NCBI GenBank assembly: GCA_948470475.1
Contig: OX419345.1
Coordinates: 10,734,501 to 10,798,500 of the forward strand
Reading direction: 5' to 3'
Length of the DNA stretch: 64,000 bases
Source of the DNA: Galaxea fascicularis
Lineage: Eukaryota > Cnidaria > Anthozoa > Scleractinia > Euphylliidae
Positions 51,601 to 61,400 of this stretch are shown one piece after another (position 1 is the first letter of the stretch; the number at the start of each line of letters is the position of its first letter). The translations under genes were made by a program, and so were the position numbers. The notes beneath the pieces were generated by a model. The model did no database searches. It was not told the DNA's origin and was given only the letters and a program-made list of their open reading frames with translations.

Positions 51601-53631
51601 GACCTATAGCAGAGAAGACAATAACATTTTAGGAATGAAAGTTTAGAGCATTAAACAGAAGGCAAAGTCAACCTTGGTCCTGAGCTCTCTCTTCTTCCCA
51701 TCCCCAAGGAAAAGGGGAGTTCCTGGGAAAGAGGTTGAAAGTAATACTAGCAAAAATCAAAGGTTATGAAGTGTGGGCAAGGACAATGCCAGGTGTTGTT
51801 GGTTAAATAAAAGTCATATTTCTCCAAGGTATAGTCAGTGGTGGGGGATGCTATGTACTTCGTCTCGGGGATTATTCCACAATATTCACCTCGCCATCTG
51901 CGAATAATTGTTAAATAGTATTTTGCTTAATGAAGCCTCCAAGAATACTGTTTTTGGACATTAAACCCCAGATCATTTAAAAATTCAGCTTTATTTCTTG
52001 AACAAAAGTTAAGAACCTAATTAAGAACCTAGTTAGCCTAATTTTACACTAAATACCATTTATATAAGAACCTGTTTAGGCTAACTTAGAAAAACCTAGG
52101 TTCTTATATGCGGGTTTTTACTGTATGGCATGACGCAGATGTGCTTATTCTGCATTTATTCAATCACTCCAGGGATACCATTAAGGGTCTGTGGGACACA
52201 GGTGTCCTAGATGTTTTCAATAAAATTACAACCCTTGCTACTTTGATACAAAAACTGTACATGATATGTCACAATAGCTGGAATTCCCAGCTAAGTACTG
52301 TTCATTCCTATTTAATTGTCATTGATTAACATATACACTTACAGTAAGTATATATTTCTTCATTGTAATCAATATTAAGTTTCTTATTATTTACTTATTA
52401 TCTCCTAAGTTTCTATCAGTAATACCATGCTTTGAAATACTGGAATACTGGAATAAAATTGTTGTATTTCAACAATTTGTGGCAGCCCTGCACTAGTTTA
52501 ATATTGTCCTGAAAGACAGATGAGCTTACCTGCAGTAATAATAACACTTTTGGCTTTGTAACAGTTTTTGGTTGTTTTGATGTAGATAATAGGACCTGGC
52601 CGAATATCCAACACCCTCTCACTGTCATGTAACGTCCCTCCAAACTCCACAAATTGCTCCTTTTCAATCAAATAAAATAATGCAAAAAAGTGTATGTGAT
52701 CAAAAACTTCAATCTACTCTGCCATTCATGACTCCCCATGAAAAAGGCTTAGTGTATGTGATCAATGCTGAGAAAAATATTATTCAAGTCAAACCACAGC
52801 TCATCTATACTCCAATTTATGGAAACCAGGCTAACTTGAGAGTTAAGGTCGGCACACATGCAAACCAGTTTGAATTTGTGGAATACGTCCCTGTGACTTG
52901 TCCCTCAAACCTCTCATGTGAACTGTTCACAGATCAGCATAATATTCATGTATCCATAAAGGAATTCCCTGAATTGCATTGCACTTCCTTACTATATATA
53001 TGTTGTGGTTCAAATTTAGGTATATTTGGTTTAAAAATTTTCAACTAATTTTTGTTTTCCTTTGTCTCAGATTATGGTTAAACTGGTTTGAAATTTTTTA
53101 AACCAAAGAAAAATTTGAACCACAACATATACATGCATTATTACTCTCTGCTTCAACGTATTGAGCACTGTTCCACGAGAAAATCGACTTACAGACTCCC
53201 TATATATATATATAAATGTAGTTGATGTTCACCGCTGAATCCCGGATAGTGCTCTACAATAAAGGAGCTGTGATAGTAATAGTAGATGGACTACTCAATA
53301 TGAGTACATACGGAGTTTAACAAATTTGTATTAAACTCCGTATGTACTCATATTGAGTAGTCCATCTACTATTACTATATATATATATATATATTTACAT
53401 TCTTAAGTATGATTGATTTACATTAAACAGCCACTCATAAGCGCGCACGTGCATCTTCAAATTTTCAAATTAGCATCTGTTGGCAGTGTTGCGCGATCAT
53501 GTTCCGATGTAAACTTAACAATAGCCCAGTGTGTATGGGGATTAACTGATGAGTGGATTAACTCTGTTGGTCTACGAAACAAATTTGTATTAAACTCTGT
53601 ATGTACTCATATTGAGTAGTCCATCTACTAT

Positions 53632-53666
<35 letters not shown>

Positions 53667-56600
53667 GTATAAATAAGGTGATGCCATGCCTCGTTGTAAT
53701 ATTAAATAACTTGTGAAGACTTCTTAAGGCAAATTGATTTTGATCGAACATCAAACGTTTCGCCAGTTAGGACTTCATCAGTGACTGATAAGTTATTTTA
53801 CAAGACAGAATATATAAAAAGTAAAGAACAATGGTCCTAGATAAGGTTCATTAAGTCTACTATTGTATGGTCAGGACACGCCCAATACAACCATTGATGA
53901 TGGTTTCAGTGTTTTTCTTTCTGATTTTGAGTGCTTCAGTGATATAAACTAAATGACAGTGTGTACATTCAATTATGTACATGCAGTTCTTAGATAAGCA
54001 TTTGTTTGTCTTCTTAGCAGATGTGCAGGTCTCACAAGTCTCAGGACACTTCTGTTGTTCCTTTGGTGGTCTAAAGATACTTGAGAGCGGGTGACCAGTC
54101 ATATAATGAACTTTGATATTTTGGATACCTGATCGCTTGATTACTGCTTGCGTTTGTTGTTTTAGGCCCTTGTTGATAAATGGGACTTTTATATACACTG
54201 GGTCTTGTTCTAGTTCTTGTTCTGTGGGTTGAATATTGCATGTCCGTAGTGTGCGTTTGATAGTAGAGGTCACGAATCGTTTAGGATATCCATTCCTCTT
54301 ATGCAGTAGATGAGATCCTTTCTTTGAGATGGTTTCAGCATACTGTTGAATCATATTGCTGAATCTACAGGGATAACTTGTTCATCTCAGCAGCAAACAC
54401 AGTCCCTCCAAACCAAGGCAAATGCTTCTCTGTCTGCATTGGAACACTGCAGTAATCTGTAAGGCATCTGCAAGGTCAGAGGAAGGTCTTCCTTTTCAAC
54501 TTAAAGTTCTGCCTTGCAGTCAGCTGAATTCATGTTTTCTGGACTGAAAACATTGTACAACTGATAGCCGAAATCTGGATTTTTTGAGTGATAACAGTTG
54601 TATAATGAAACAAATTCTTCATCAGAAATGTCGTGGTCTGCATAGCTAAGCAAAAGTATCTCTCAACAAGTCTTAAATTTGTTCATTTTCACAGACAAAG
54701 ATTTCAAAGAACTTGGAGAGTTGCTAAAGGTTTATATTTTGGCAGGAACAACACCTTCCTCACCAAAGTCTATTTGTTTTCGTCTGCCAACATCACTGCC
54801 AAAACCTCTTGGTGCTAAAGGTCTGTATTGAAACTTTAATGGTAAACCACAGGTGCAAAAATCACCACCAGTTTGAGAGCTTAAACTCGAACAGTGATGT
54901 ATGTGCACTTGACAAAATAAAAGCTATATCTCACTGTTTCTGTCCCAGTTTTTCTAAATGATACAGTTTCAGACCACTTTCAGCCATCTTAAAACTGTGC
55001 TAGGAATTTTATCAATGCCTCAAAGCATGGAAATGGACTTGCGGACCCTCTCTTCTTATTTCATTTCTTTGATGTTCCTTTCCCCTTGCAAAGTTTCAAA
55101 TAAAATCAAATGTAAACTATATTTCTGGGGAATGACCATAAGAACTCTGTTTCAAGATGGTAGCTGATGTAGAGGAAGGTGTTGATGCTTGGAGATCTTG
55201 ATCAACTATTCGCCCCTTTTTGTTTCTGTATTGGTTATGTCCAGATCTGTATTAACAAAACACTATTTTCTGTTTATATCTGGACTGAATCAGAAAAATT
55301 CAAGCACTGAATAATTTAGTAGCCAGAACATTCTGCAGTTTGTATAATGTGCTGATATATTCCAAAACCACATTGTTACTTAATTTTGGTTTCACTTTGG
55401 AAAAGCCACAAAGTGAAAGAAATATACCTTTTGCCCCAAGTTTTTGTTAGGTTCCTGTGCAGTTAATCACAAGGGTCTAGTCCCCTGATATGCAGCTCCA
55501 GAGAAAATCTATACAGCTGTACCTCCCTTACAGGAGGTCAATGGAAATTCCAAGGGGGAGGAGGTGTTGCAAAAAGCAAAAGTTTTTCAAAACAATAATT
55601 TTTATGGAACTTAATTGGAATTAGACATGGTTTGATGCTACTCTGGTTTGAAAATTGATGAATGTAACTTGGGTCATGAATTGTAACGTTTTAAGTTACA
55701 TTCATCAATTTTCAAACCAGAGTAGCATCAAACCATGTCTGATTGTCCACCTGGTTGCAGTGTGAACTTGAACATACCTTAATTGGAATTTTCAGAGAAG
55801 TAGGGAGTGCAAAACAAAAAACATTCTATGAGGGGGAGGGGGAGGGGAGGGGAGGGTATGGATTTTTCTGGAACAACACAATATTTATCAAAATGAAAGA
55901 ACTTTCAAGTGCGTGGCTGCAAAATGTTGGTTTCAATAGGAAAACATTCAGGTCAACTGTCCAAGATCACAAGAGTTGTTGTTTTTAGTTGCCTGAGAAA
56001 TTTAGAGCAAAGTATTTCAGTCTAACTACAAAACATGTGACCATGTTGTTAAAGCACTACCAAAAATTAGTCATAGAAACTTGTAGCAAGCTAGGGCTCT
56101 CCATGTAAGACCAGTGGGGATTGCTCAAAATCAAATTTCCATAACATCCACTGATTGAGTGATTGATTGTTGATTACCGGTATTATGGCAAAATCAGCAA
56201 TGACCTCAAACAATCACAAAGCTTTCTTTACCAGCAAATGACTGCTTACTGTCTACAGTCACCATAAATTGTTAACAAAAGTAAATAAGTCTGGTCATAT
56301 ATGTTTGAAAATGATTGAATGACAGCCTCTGGCCGTGTGTTTATAGAGATATAATTCTTATTAATTTTATACCATTCAAAATTTTAAGAATATACAATAC
56401 TTTCTCAGTTTTAGCAGCAACAGAAGGGTCATGTCCAAGCAAAAACATGTTTGATCAGACAATATGACCGGTGCCTACCGGTTCCTTATTTCAAGCCCTG
56501 CTTTCTTTCCCCTCAAAGAGGGTTCAATAAACAGAGTTTGATCCTAATTAAATCTGTCCATCTACTCTGCCATAAGGTATCCTACTGCATTTGAAGCCAG

Positions 56601-59600
56601 TGGACATTGTGCAAAGTATCATGAAAATAATATGTGCATCACTTCTAGTGTAGTACAAGCATTCGTACCTGCAAGCTTTTAAGAGCAAGATCTGCATTTA
56701 CAAATCCACTTGTGGGCTCAAGACAACCAAACTCCTGGGAAGATACATTTAACCCTGGAAACCGCTTATTTATTTCATCTGCAGTGAGCTGCACACACTC
56801 TTGACCAACATTCCGCACATTGGTAATAATGCGTGACATTGCAGCATAAGGTGGTTGGTCTATTGTTAACAGTCCCACTTGTCTGAAATAAATTGATAAA
56901 TAGAATTCTTGCATGTCTTTCATTTCTAGTATTGTAAAAAGTAGCAGATAAGCTTCACCTCAAAACCCAACAAATTTGACCTGTGCACCATAAAAAATAA
57001 AAACCTTCTAAATACAGTGCATCCCAAATATAAATCCCCCAAACCTTGGTATTGTTTGAAGATACTACTTCCCTTTTTTCCTCTAGACCCTCCACCTCTA
57101 ACTGAAAGGAACTTCCAATCCAAAGTTATAGCTTCCCAGATGCATAGGTATGCTCTTAATGCAACAATTATTATTTAAAATACACCTCAATCGTAGTTAC
57201 ATATGTAGCTTGATCACTGATGTACAGATGTATAAAATACATGTACAGTGCTTTGACTATGAAGGATAGTTGGGCCTCTGTGAATTTGACCTCTTCAACT
57301 TGAAGAGCAGTTTTGAGCACAGCTTATCTGCAAGTACTTATGGTCATTAGACTGTATATTGGAGAGGACCTCACTGAAGATGAGGCCAGTTTGATTTACC
57401 TTTTCATCAAAGTTGCACCCTAGGAGTATTTTGCTGACCAGTTAAGTCTCAGTGTATACTAAAACTACATTAACCAGAAAGAAGAGATTTAACCTCTATT
57501 GTACCATTGTTTGGTTGAAGGGAAGGTGATTCAAAGTTTTAGAGGTCACATGCCTCACATCATTGATAGGTGCAAAATAAACAGATCAAAGATATATTTT
57601 GAAAAATTATTGAATGTTGCTAACAGCAAGATGAGTGTTTTTAAAATCAGATTGAAGCAAACATGCAGCTGAAGAATTATCTATTGTATTATGGCCTGAA
57701 TCAGTACCAACACAAATTTTCACTCAAGCAAAAGAACAGCAAAAAATTTAAAGACTGATGAATGTAAATAACTAAATACTGTACAATAAATACTGTACAA
57801 TAAACCTGAACAAGGTTCTCCCAGATTTTTTCTCCACCTCATCCCACATTTGAAAAGCTTCTGGCATTAATGCTGTATGAAATGCTTCTGGATAACCATA
57901 ACGCACCAGCCTACTGTGACCATGTGAGCTGCCACGGCAATGCGGAAGAGGAAACTGAGTAACAGAACAAAACTGAATGAAGTTGGGGTGTAAAATCTTT
58001 AGTTGGTCAATAAACTATCAATTCCCCAAACCTTTTTAAAATGCAGTAGGTTGGTTAGCTTGAGCCTTATCCCCAAACAACTTTTGAAATTCCAGTTAAG
58101 CTTTATATTTAACAAAATAACAATTATTGTTATGAAGGTGTCACAACTAATTTGTGGTTATTCCATCATGTTCAGCTTGTATAAATTGAGCAAACCATAT
58201 AGCAAGTAAAGTGGTGGAAGCAACATCACGCATCACTGTTAATTCCACAAAAGCTTGAATCTCAGGTCATTTAATGTTGTTGTTTAGCAGAAGACGGCAT
58301 TGAAACCTAGCAGATTCACTAAAGCACGTGCAAAGCCACTGTTTTTGCTCCTTAAACTGACATATTTTGCAGTTCTCATTAATGCTACTGCTATTGCCGC
58401 AGTCACTGCTCAAACTCCCTTTTGTCGTTATTGGCACAAAGTTTTAAATCACATATTCACAATAAACATGAATGTGCCCTTTAACACTTGGTGTATAATA
58501 ATTATTAGGTCTTATGATGTAATTATAATGATATTAGAAAATTAATTGGAATGTGGTTCAAACCAAACAAATAGGCCATTTCCGAGATCGCTTGAGCCTC
58601 TATTTCAAAGCGAGTCTAAGTGCGAAGTCTTTGTAATGAAAATGAGTTTTCACTCATATGGAACGCTGAACTTATTACCATCACAAAACTTTGTGACATT
58701 TTGGGACATTGCTTCATGCATATACATTGATGGATAAATCAATATGCCTTGATGATGATAATGATGATAGTGGAAAAAATAATTGCTATAACAAGAGGAT
58801 AAGAGAGAGGCCACATGATATTCCAGCCCATTCAAACAGTTTTTCATTTTTCATGCAAACTGATAAATGGAAAAACAGAACAAACACTGAATAAACCTAT
58901 CAGTGAGCATGCAAATTTGGTGGCTTACTATGTCACACTGTTCAGGGAAAAAATCCCTGAGTGTCAGGAAAAGCAATAATAACTTACCGGTGAGTTTAGG
59001 CCACACAACAGCGATCTGGGGCCAGTTCCTGAAAGGTGTAATAACTCGATCTATTCCAGGGATAAATGTGCCTTATTCCACGGATAAATAACTAAGTAAG
59101 GCACATTTATCCCTGGAATAGAGTTATTACACCTTTCAGGAACCGGGCCCTGGTATCTAACTCTATTACCAAAAGCTTAGACTCTACCAGAAAAAGGCCT
59201 GAAATCTGGGGTTTACAGTTGACAAACTTGCAATTGTGCATAATACATAATACCCTGGGAGAGATACTGAAGGATATCAGCTATGTGACGGTGCAAAGGC
59301 TTTTTCTCGGGTTTGAAACTGGAATTTTTTCGGCAAGATTTCCGCACAGCCCCCTACATTAATTATGCATTCCGTCTTTGTTCCATGAAAACAATAGCGA
59401 TAACAATAGAATACCTCAGAGACTAGTTTTCTTCAAAAATCTTGAAATTTTTTTTGTTAAATCATTTTTTACTTGCACGTTTAAGCTAAGGCGGAACTAG
59501 AGAAGCAGGGAGAACACCCAGCTGACCAGCAAAAGCTATAAAAAGCGTACAGTACTCTGCCACAAAAGTTATCATCTGTTAATTTCAGTAATTAAAATAA

Positions 59601-59734
59601 CTTCATGACTAGGGATATACCTGTTCCAGCAGAAGTGCGTTTTTGCCTCTGGAAGCAAGGTACCTAGCAGTGGAACTTCCTTCTACTCCAGCTCCTACAA
59701 CACACACATCAAATACTTCCCCACCGGTCGCCAT
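48508..59734 (-). CDS. PIPOX: Peroxisomal sarcosine / L-pipecolate oxidase
   Basis: Gene-level entry. PIPOX is an FAD enzyme that oxidises sarcosine, L-pipecolate and L-proline to imino acids with release of hydrogen peroxide, in peroxisomes. Nine exons join in phase to 395 codons plus stop, close to the roughly 390 residues of vertebrate PIPOX. N-terminal FAD dinucleotide motif [10 protein letters not shown] (residues 12-21); FAD-contact GSSHGHSR (46-53); ITAGPW at about 200-205; ETCLY with Cys322, the expected covalent FAD attachment site; GAGFSGHGFK near the C-terminus (about 346-355). It ends in SSL, a plausible type-1 peroxisomal signal. No frameshift or missing motif, so it should be functional. 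The start ATG at 59734 sits inside a YY1-type motif. Confidence 0.95.
48645..49283 (-). other. PIPOX intron 8 holding a foldback MITE
   Basis: A 639-nt intron. More than half of it (about 48868-49240) is an inverted-repeat element listed separately. Confidence 0.7.
48868..49240. mobile_element. Foldback MITE in PIPOX intron 8
   Basis: The left arm AATAGATTCCATTTGTCAGT matches the inverse of the right end with about 85-90 percent identity over 60 bp, both containing AAAACACACxGAxGACATCA. A second inner pair carries CACATTGTTGTGGACACATT. The centre is rich in CGCGCAAACGCGC. Confidence 0.7.
49284..49359 (-). CDS. PIPOX: PIPOX exon 8
   Basis: A 76-nt exon encoding [20 protein letters not shown] then GAGFS, which begins the C-terminal FAD-contact loop GAGFSGHGF completed in exon 9. 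Donor GTAAGT. Confidence 0.93.
49568..49729 (-). CDS. PIPOX: PIPOX exon 7, covalent-FAD cysteine
   Basis: A 54-codon exon in phase 0 at both ends, encoding [17 protein letters not shown]... and ending [10 protein letters not shown]. The cysteine (residue 322) aligns with the residue that carries covalent FAD in monomeric sarcosine oxidases. Confidence 0.93.
49730..51121 (-). other. PIPOX intron 6
   Basis: A 1392-nt AT-rich intron with a C-rich run at about 50996-51022. No exon or clear transposon found. Confidence 0.5.
51122..51274 (-). CDS. PIPOX: PIPOX exon 6
   Basis: A 51-codon exon, phase 0, encoding [20 protein letters not shown]... [17 protein letters not shown]. The IYGFP...YPGLIK stretch is characteristic of the substrate-domain sheet of this family. 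Confidence 0.93.
51551..51603 (-). CDS. PIPOX: PIPOX exon 5
   Basis: A 53-nt micro-exon encoding [17 protein letters not shown], preceded by a glycine codon split with exon 4, so the protein reads ITAGPW across the junction. Donor GTAAGT, acceptor GCTATAG. Confidence 0.92.
52530..52659 (-). CDS. PIPOX: PIPOX exon 4
   Basis: A 130-nt exon encoding [20 protein letters not shown], then [17 protein letters not shown], the strands leading to the second FAD-binding segment. Donor GTAAGC. Confidence 0.93.
52997..53152. repeat. Inverted repeat
   Basis: TATATGTTGTGGTTCAAATT at the left and its inverse AATTTGAACCACAACATATA at the right, with inner pairing of TTTGGTTTAAAAATTT and AAATTTTTTAAACCAAA. 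A foldback of about 155 bp. Confidence 0.7.
53280..53380. repeat. Perfect hairpin within the Penelope-like flank
   Basis: AGTAGATGGACTACTCAATA and GAGTACATACGGAGTTTAA are followed after a short loop by their exact inverses. A further single copy of the right arm recurs at about 53580. Confidence 0.85.
53640..53662. repeat. AT microsatellite
   Basis: A run of about eleven TA units. Shorter runs of the same kind lie at about 53200 and 53377-53393, each next to a copy of the Penelope-like terminal unit. Confidence 0.85.
53740..53790 (-). ncRNA. Possible hammerhead-ribozyme-like motif
   Basis: On the minus strand, CTGATGA is followed after 13 bases by GAAA, then a 6-bp hairpin TTTGAT/ATCAAA with loop GTTCG and ATC. 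This resembles the hammerhead core known from Penelope-like terminal repeats. Stem I is not convincing and stem III has an internal mismatch, so a chance match or a dead copy is quite possible. Confidence 0.3.
53860..54354 (-). pseudogene. Penelope-like GIY-YIG endonuclease fragment
   Basis: A 164-codon frame. The N-terminal half ([25 protein letters not shown]) matches the linker found before the endonuclease in Penelope-like proteins. The C-terminal half has [28 protein letters not shown], a Cys-rich GIY-YIG start. The usual Gly after the second Tyr-Ile is replaced by Thr, and the domain stops early, so it is likely inactive. Confidence 0.75.
55622..55740. repeat. Long perfect hairpin
   Basis: About 47-bp arms, AGACATGGTTTGATGCTACT... 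and its exact inverse, separated by about 25 bases containing TAACGTTTTA. Near-perfect arms suggest a recent foldback element. Confidence 0.85.
56669..56882 (-). CDS. PIPOX: PIPOX exon 3
   Basis: A 214-nt exon encoding [20 protein letters not shown]... [20 protein letters not shown]... ADLALKSLQ. The RFPGLNV segment and the helix after it match the substrate-binding half of PIPOX. One base carried in, phase 0 out. Confidence 0.93.
56883..57805 (-). other. PIPOX intron 2
   Basis: A 923-nt intron with no exon and no mobile element that I can name. A CTGTACAATAAA unit occurs twice next to the exon 2 donor. Confidence 0.5.
57806..57954 (-). CDS. PIPOX: PIPOX exon 2
   Basis: A 149-nt exon encoding [20 protein letters not shown] then [28 protein letters not shown] is the conserved FAD-contact loop. 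Acceptor TTACTCAG; donor GTTTAT is weak but fits in phase. Confidence 0.92.
57955..59620 (-). other. PIPOX intron 1
   Basis: A 1666-nt intron containing a long hairpin (59026-59152). Reading frames are short and unsupported. Confidence 0.55.
59026..59152. repeat. Long hairpin in PIPOX intron 1
   Basis: Left arm CCAGTTCCTGAAAGGTGTAA, TAACTC and CTATTCCAGGGATAAATGTG; the right arm is the inverse, ending CAGGAACCGG. Arms of about 50 bp with one or two changes, loop of about 25 bases. Confidence 0.8.
59621..59734 (-). CDS. PIPOX: PIPOX exon 1
   Basis: A 38-codon exon encoding [20 protein letters not shown] and continuing [17 protein letters not shown], the N-terminal beta-alpha-beta FAD fold. 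GxGxxG is intact and an acidic residue ends the second strand. Donor GTATAT, phase 0. Confidence 0.95.
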
Positions 59735-59739
59735 CTTGG
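59730..59739 (-). promoter_or_regulatory. YY1-type motif over the PIPOX start codon
   Basis: CCAAGATGGC on the minus strand with the ATG inside. The same decamer lies 100 nt upstream of the HBS1L start codon. Start-codon overlap is a known arrangement for YY1 sites in short-5'-UTR genes. Confidence 0.5.
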
Positions 59740-60712
59740 GGCATATCGTCTCCCCAAAAAGTCTCCCTTATTTACCTTACATAACTGGGGAGTACTGGAA
59801 ACGAATTAGACCGCTCGCGCGCGACAGGCGTCCGTATCTCGCGCTTCGCGCTCTGATATCGATAGACGCTTGTGCAGGTTGTTACAATCATCAGTTTTCC
59901 TCATTCGAAAAAAAATAATAAAGACATACAGTGCCAACCAGTCTCCACACACTCCGCTTTAAAAAATCTTTTAAGTGAACCAACAAAACTACGTCAGTTT
60001 TTTGTCGTCTGTACCCTTATAGACCATATAATGAGGTCATTATTTTATTTAATAACTATTATGTTAGATTCTTTTATTGGAAATTTTTAATCTGATGTTT
60101 AAACAGTATATACGCTTTTGTATACCTCATTAATTGAAACTGATGTGATCCAGTCATTCTGCTTTATCAGGCAATAAAATAGACGTAGACGTCATAAACT
60201 GTTCAAAACGAGTCGCAACCAAGTGACCACGTTTACAATGTGGCATTCAAACAAATCAAAATTTCAAAGACTTCGTTTTTCCAACCACTTTTAAGTTTAA
60301 TTGATTTTTGTTTGAATAACATTAAGTTTTAAGGGACGCCTCGCGTCCACGGGGGCGAGGATAAAAACTTGTTGCTGTTGGCACAGAAGACCCAAGCTCA
60401 AGATAGGAATATACGCGACGAACGGCACCTTTGCGTAGCTGCAAGTAGTGGTGTCACAATAAAGTCGACATAAAATAAATAAATAAATAAATCCACAGAA
60501 AATATCTCGGAAAGATTTCAGCACGGCATCAACATCAATTACACATGCATCACCGTCATACTAACCCTGTTCCAAAAACGAAAAGAGTAAGTCACAAATG
60601 CATGTATGGGACTGTGCGCAATATCCCTACTGGCCCGTCGTGAGACAGGTTAGTTTTATCCTACTGACGAAGTTATTTTTTTCTACGAGTGGAAGATTTC
60701 CAAAGAATTATC
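59740..60712. other. PIPOX upstream region
   Basis: A likely 5' flank of PIPOX. CG-containing words cluster at 59810-59870. Nothing coding was recognised, and a TAAA repeat lies at about 60470-60493. Confidence 0.45.
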
Positions 60713-60769
60713 GTGACCTCGCTCATATAGGGAATAACCAATAAGAGAGAGCAGGATTCCGTACCACAT

Positions 60770-61050
60770 GACCCAAATGGACCAATGAAAAGACGATCCA
60801 TCTCATTAGGGTTTTTTACAAAATTTTGGCGGGAAACGGAGTGAGTCGGACCAATGAAAAGACGGGAAAACATTTTGGTAGGAAACATGGTTGACCCAAA
60901 TGGGCCAATGAAAAGACGAACCATCTCATTAGGGATTTTTGGAAAATTTTAGCGGAAAACAAAGTGGAGCGAAACCAATGAGAATGCGACCCATCTCATT
61001 AGAAATTTTTTATGTCGCGGGAAACCTGGTGATCCCCAATGAGATGTAGT
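60770..61050. repeat. CCAATGAAAAGACG-type internal repeats
   Basis: Five tandemly spaced copies of a CCAATGA(A/G)AA-like word, about 55-75 bp apart, each usually followed by CCATCTCATTAG and a CGGGAAAC word. The first three belong to the terminal repeat; the last two extend inward only on this side. Confidence 0.7.
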
Positions 61051-61400
61051 TGGTAGACTTGAAAGGAGACAGAGTTGGAGAACAGCCAAAGAGTTTTTTG
61101 TGGACAAAACCTATTGTACAAGAGGGAACGTAGTGGGGCGTGCCCAAGTGGTCTCTCCGTTCCTGGCAACATAAGTCACGGCGTGGCCTGACGGTGATCC
61201 TGCACCTGTTGGGTTCGGCGGGCGTCCGCACGACGATGCCAGCTGGCACGATTGGCGGCACGTATCTCCTCCATGTCCAAGGAATGGCGACGATGATACC
61301 ATCGTGCTCGTTCAGCAGCACGGCGACGGTCGGCTTGCTCGGTGCATTGTCGGGCGGTGTCATCCTTGACACGCTGGAGCCGTTGCGGGGTCCTGTCGTG

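Larger units (their letters stand above)
53190..54360 (-). mobile_element. Penelope-like element remnant
   Basis: A minus-strand frame at 53860-54354 encodes a Cys-rich GIY-YIG-type region, and its downstream flank holds direct copies of a unit with TATGTACTCATATTGAGTAG followed by TCCATCTACTATTACTATAT (53321-53390 and 53579-53650), each running into an AT microsatellite. Terminal direct repeats next to a GIY-YIG domain are typical of Penelope-like retroelements. The reverse transcriptase is missing. Confidence 0.75.
52660..56668 (-). other. PIPOX intron 3, repeat-rich
   Basis: A 4-kb intron. It contains an inverted repeat (about 52997-53152), direct repeats with AT microsatellites and a Penelope-like remnant (53190-54360), and a long hairpin (55622-55740). 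The remainder, 54500-55600 and 55750-56650, shows no exon. Confidence 0.6.
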
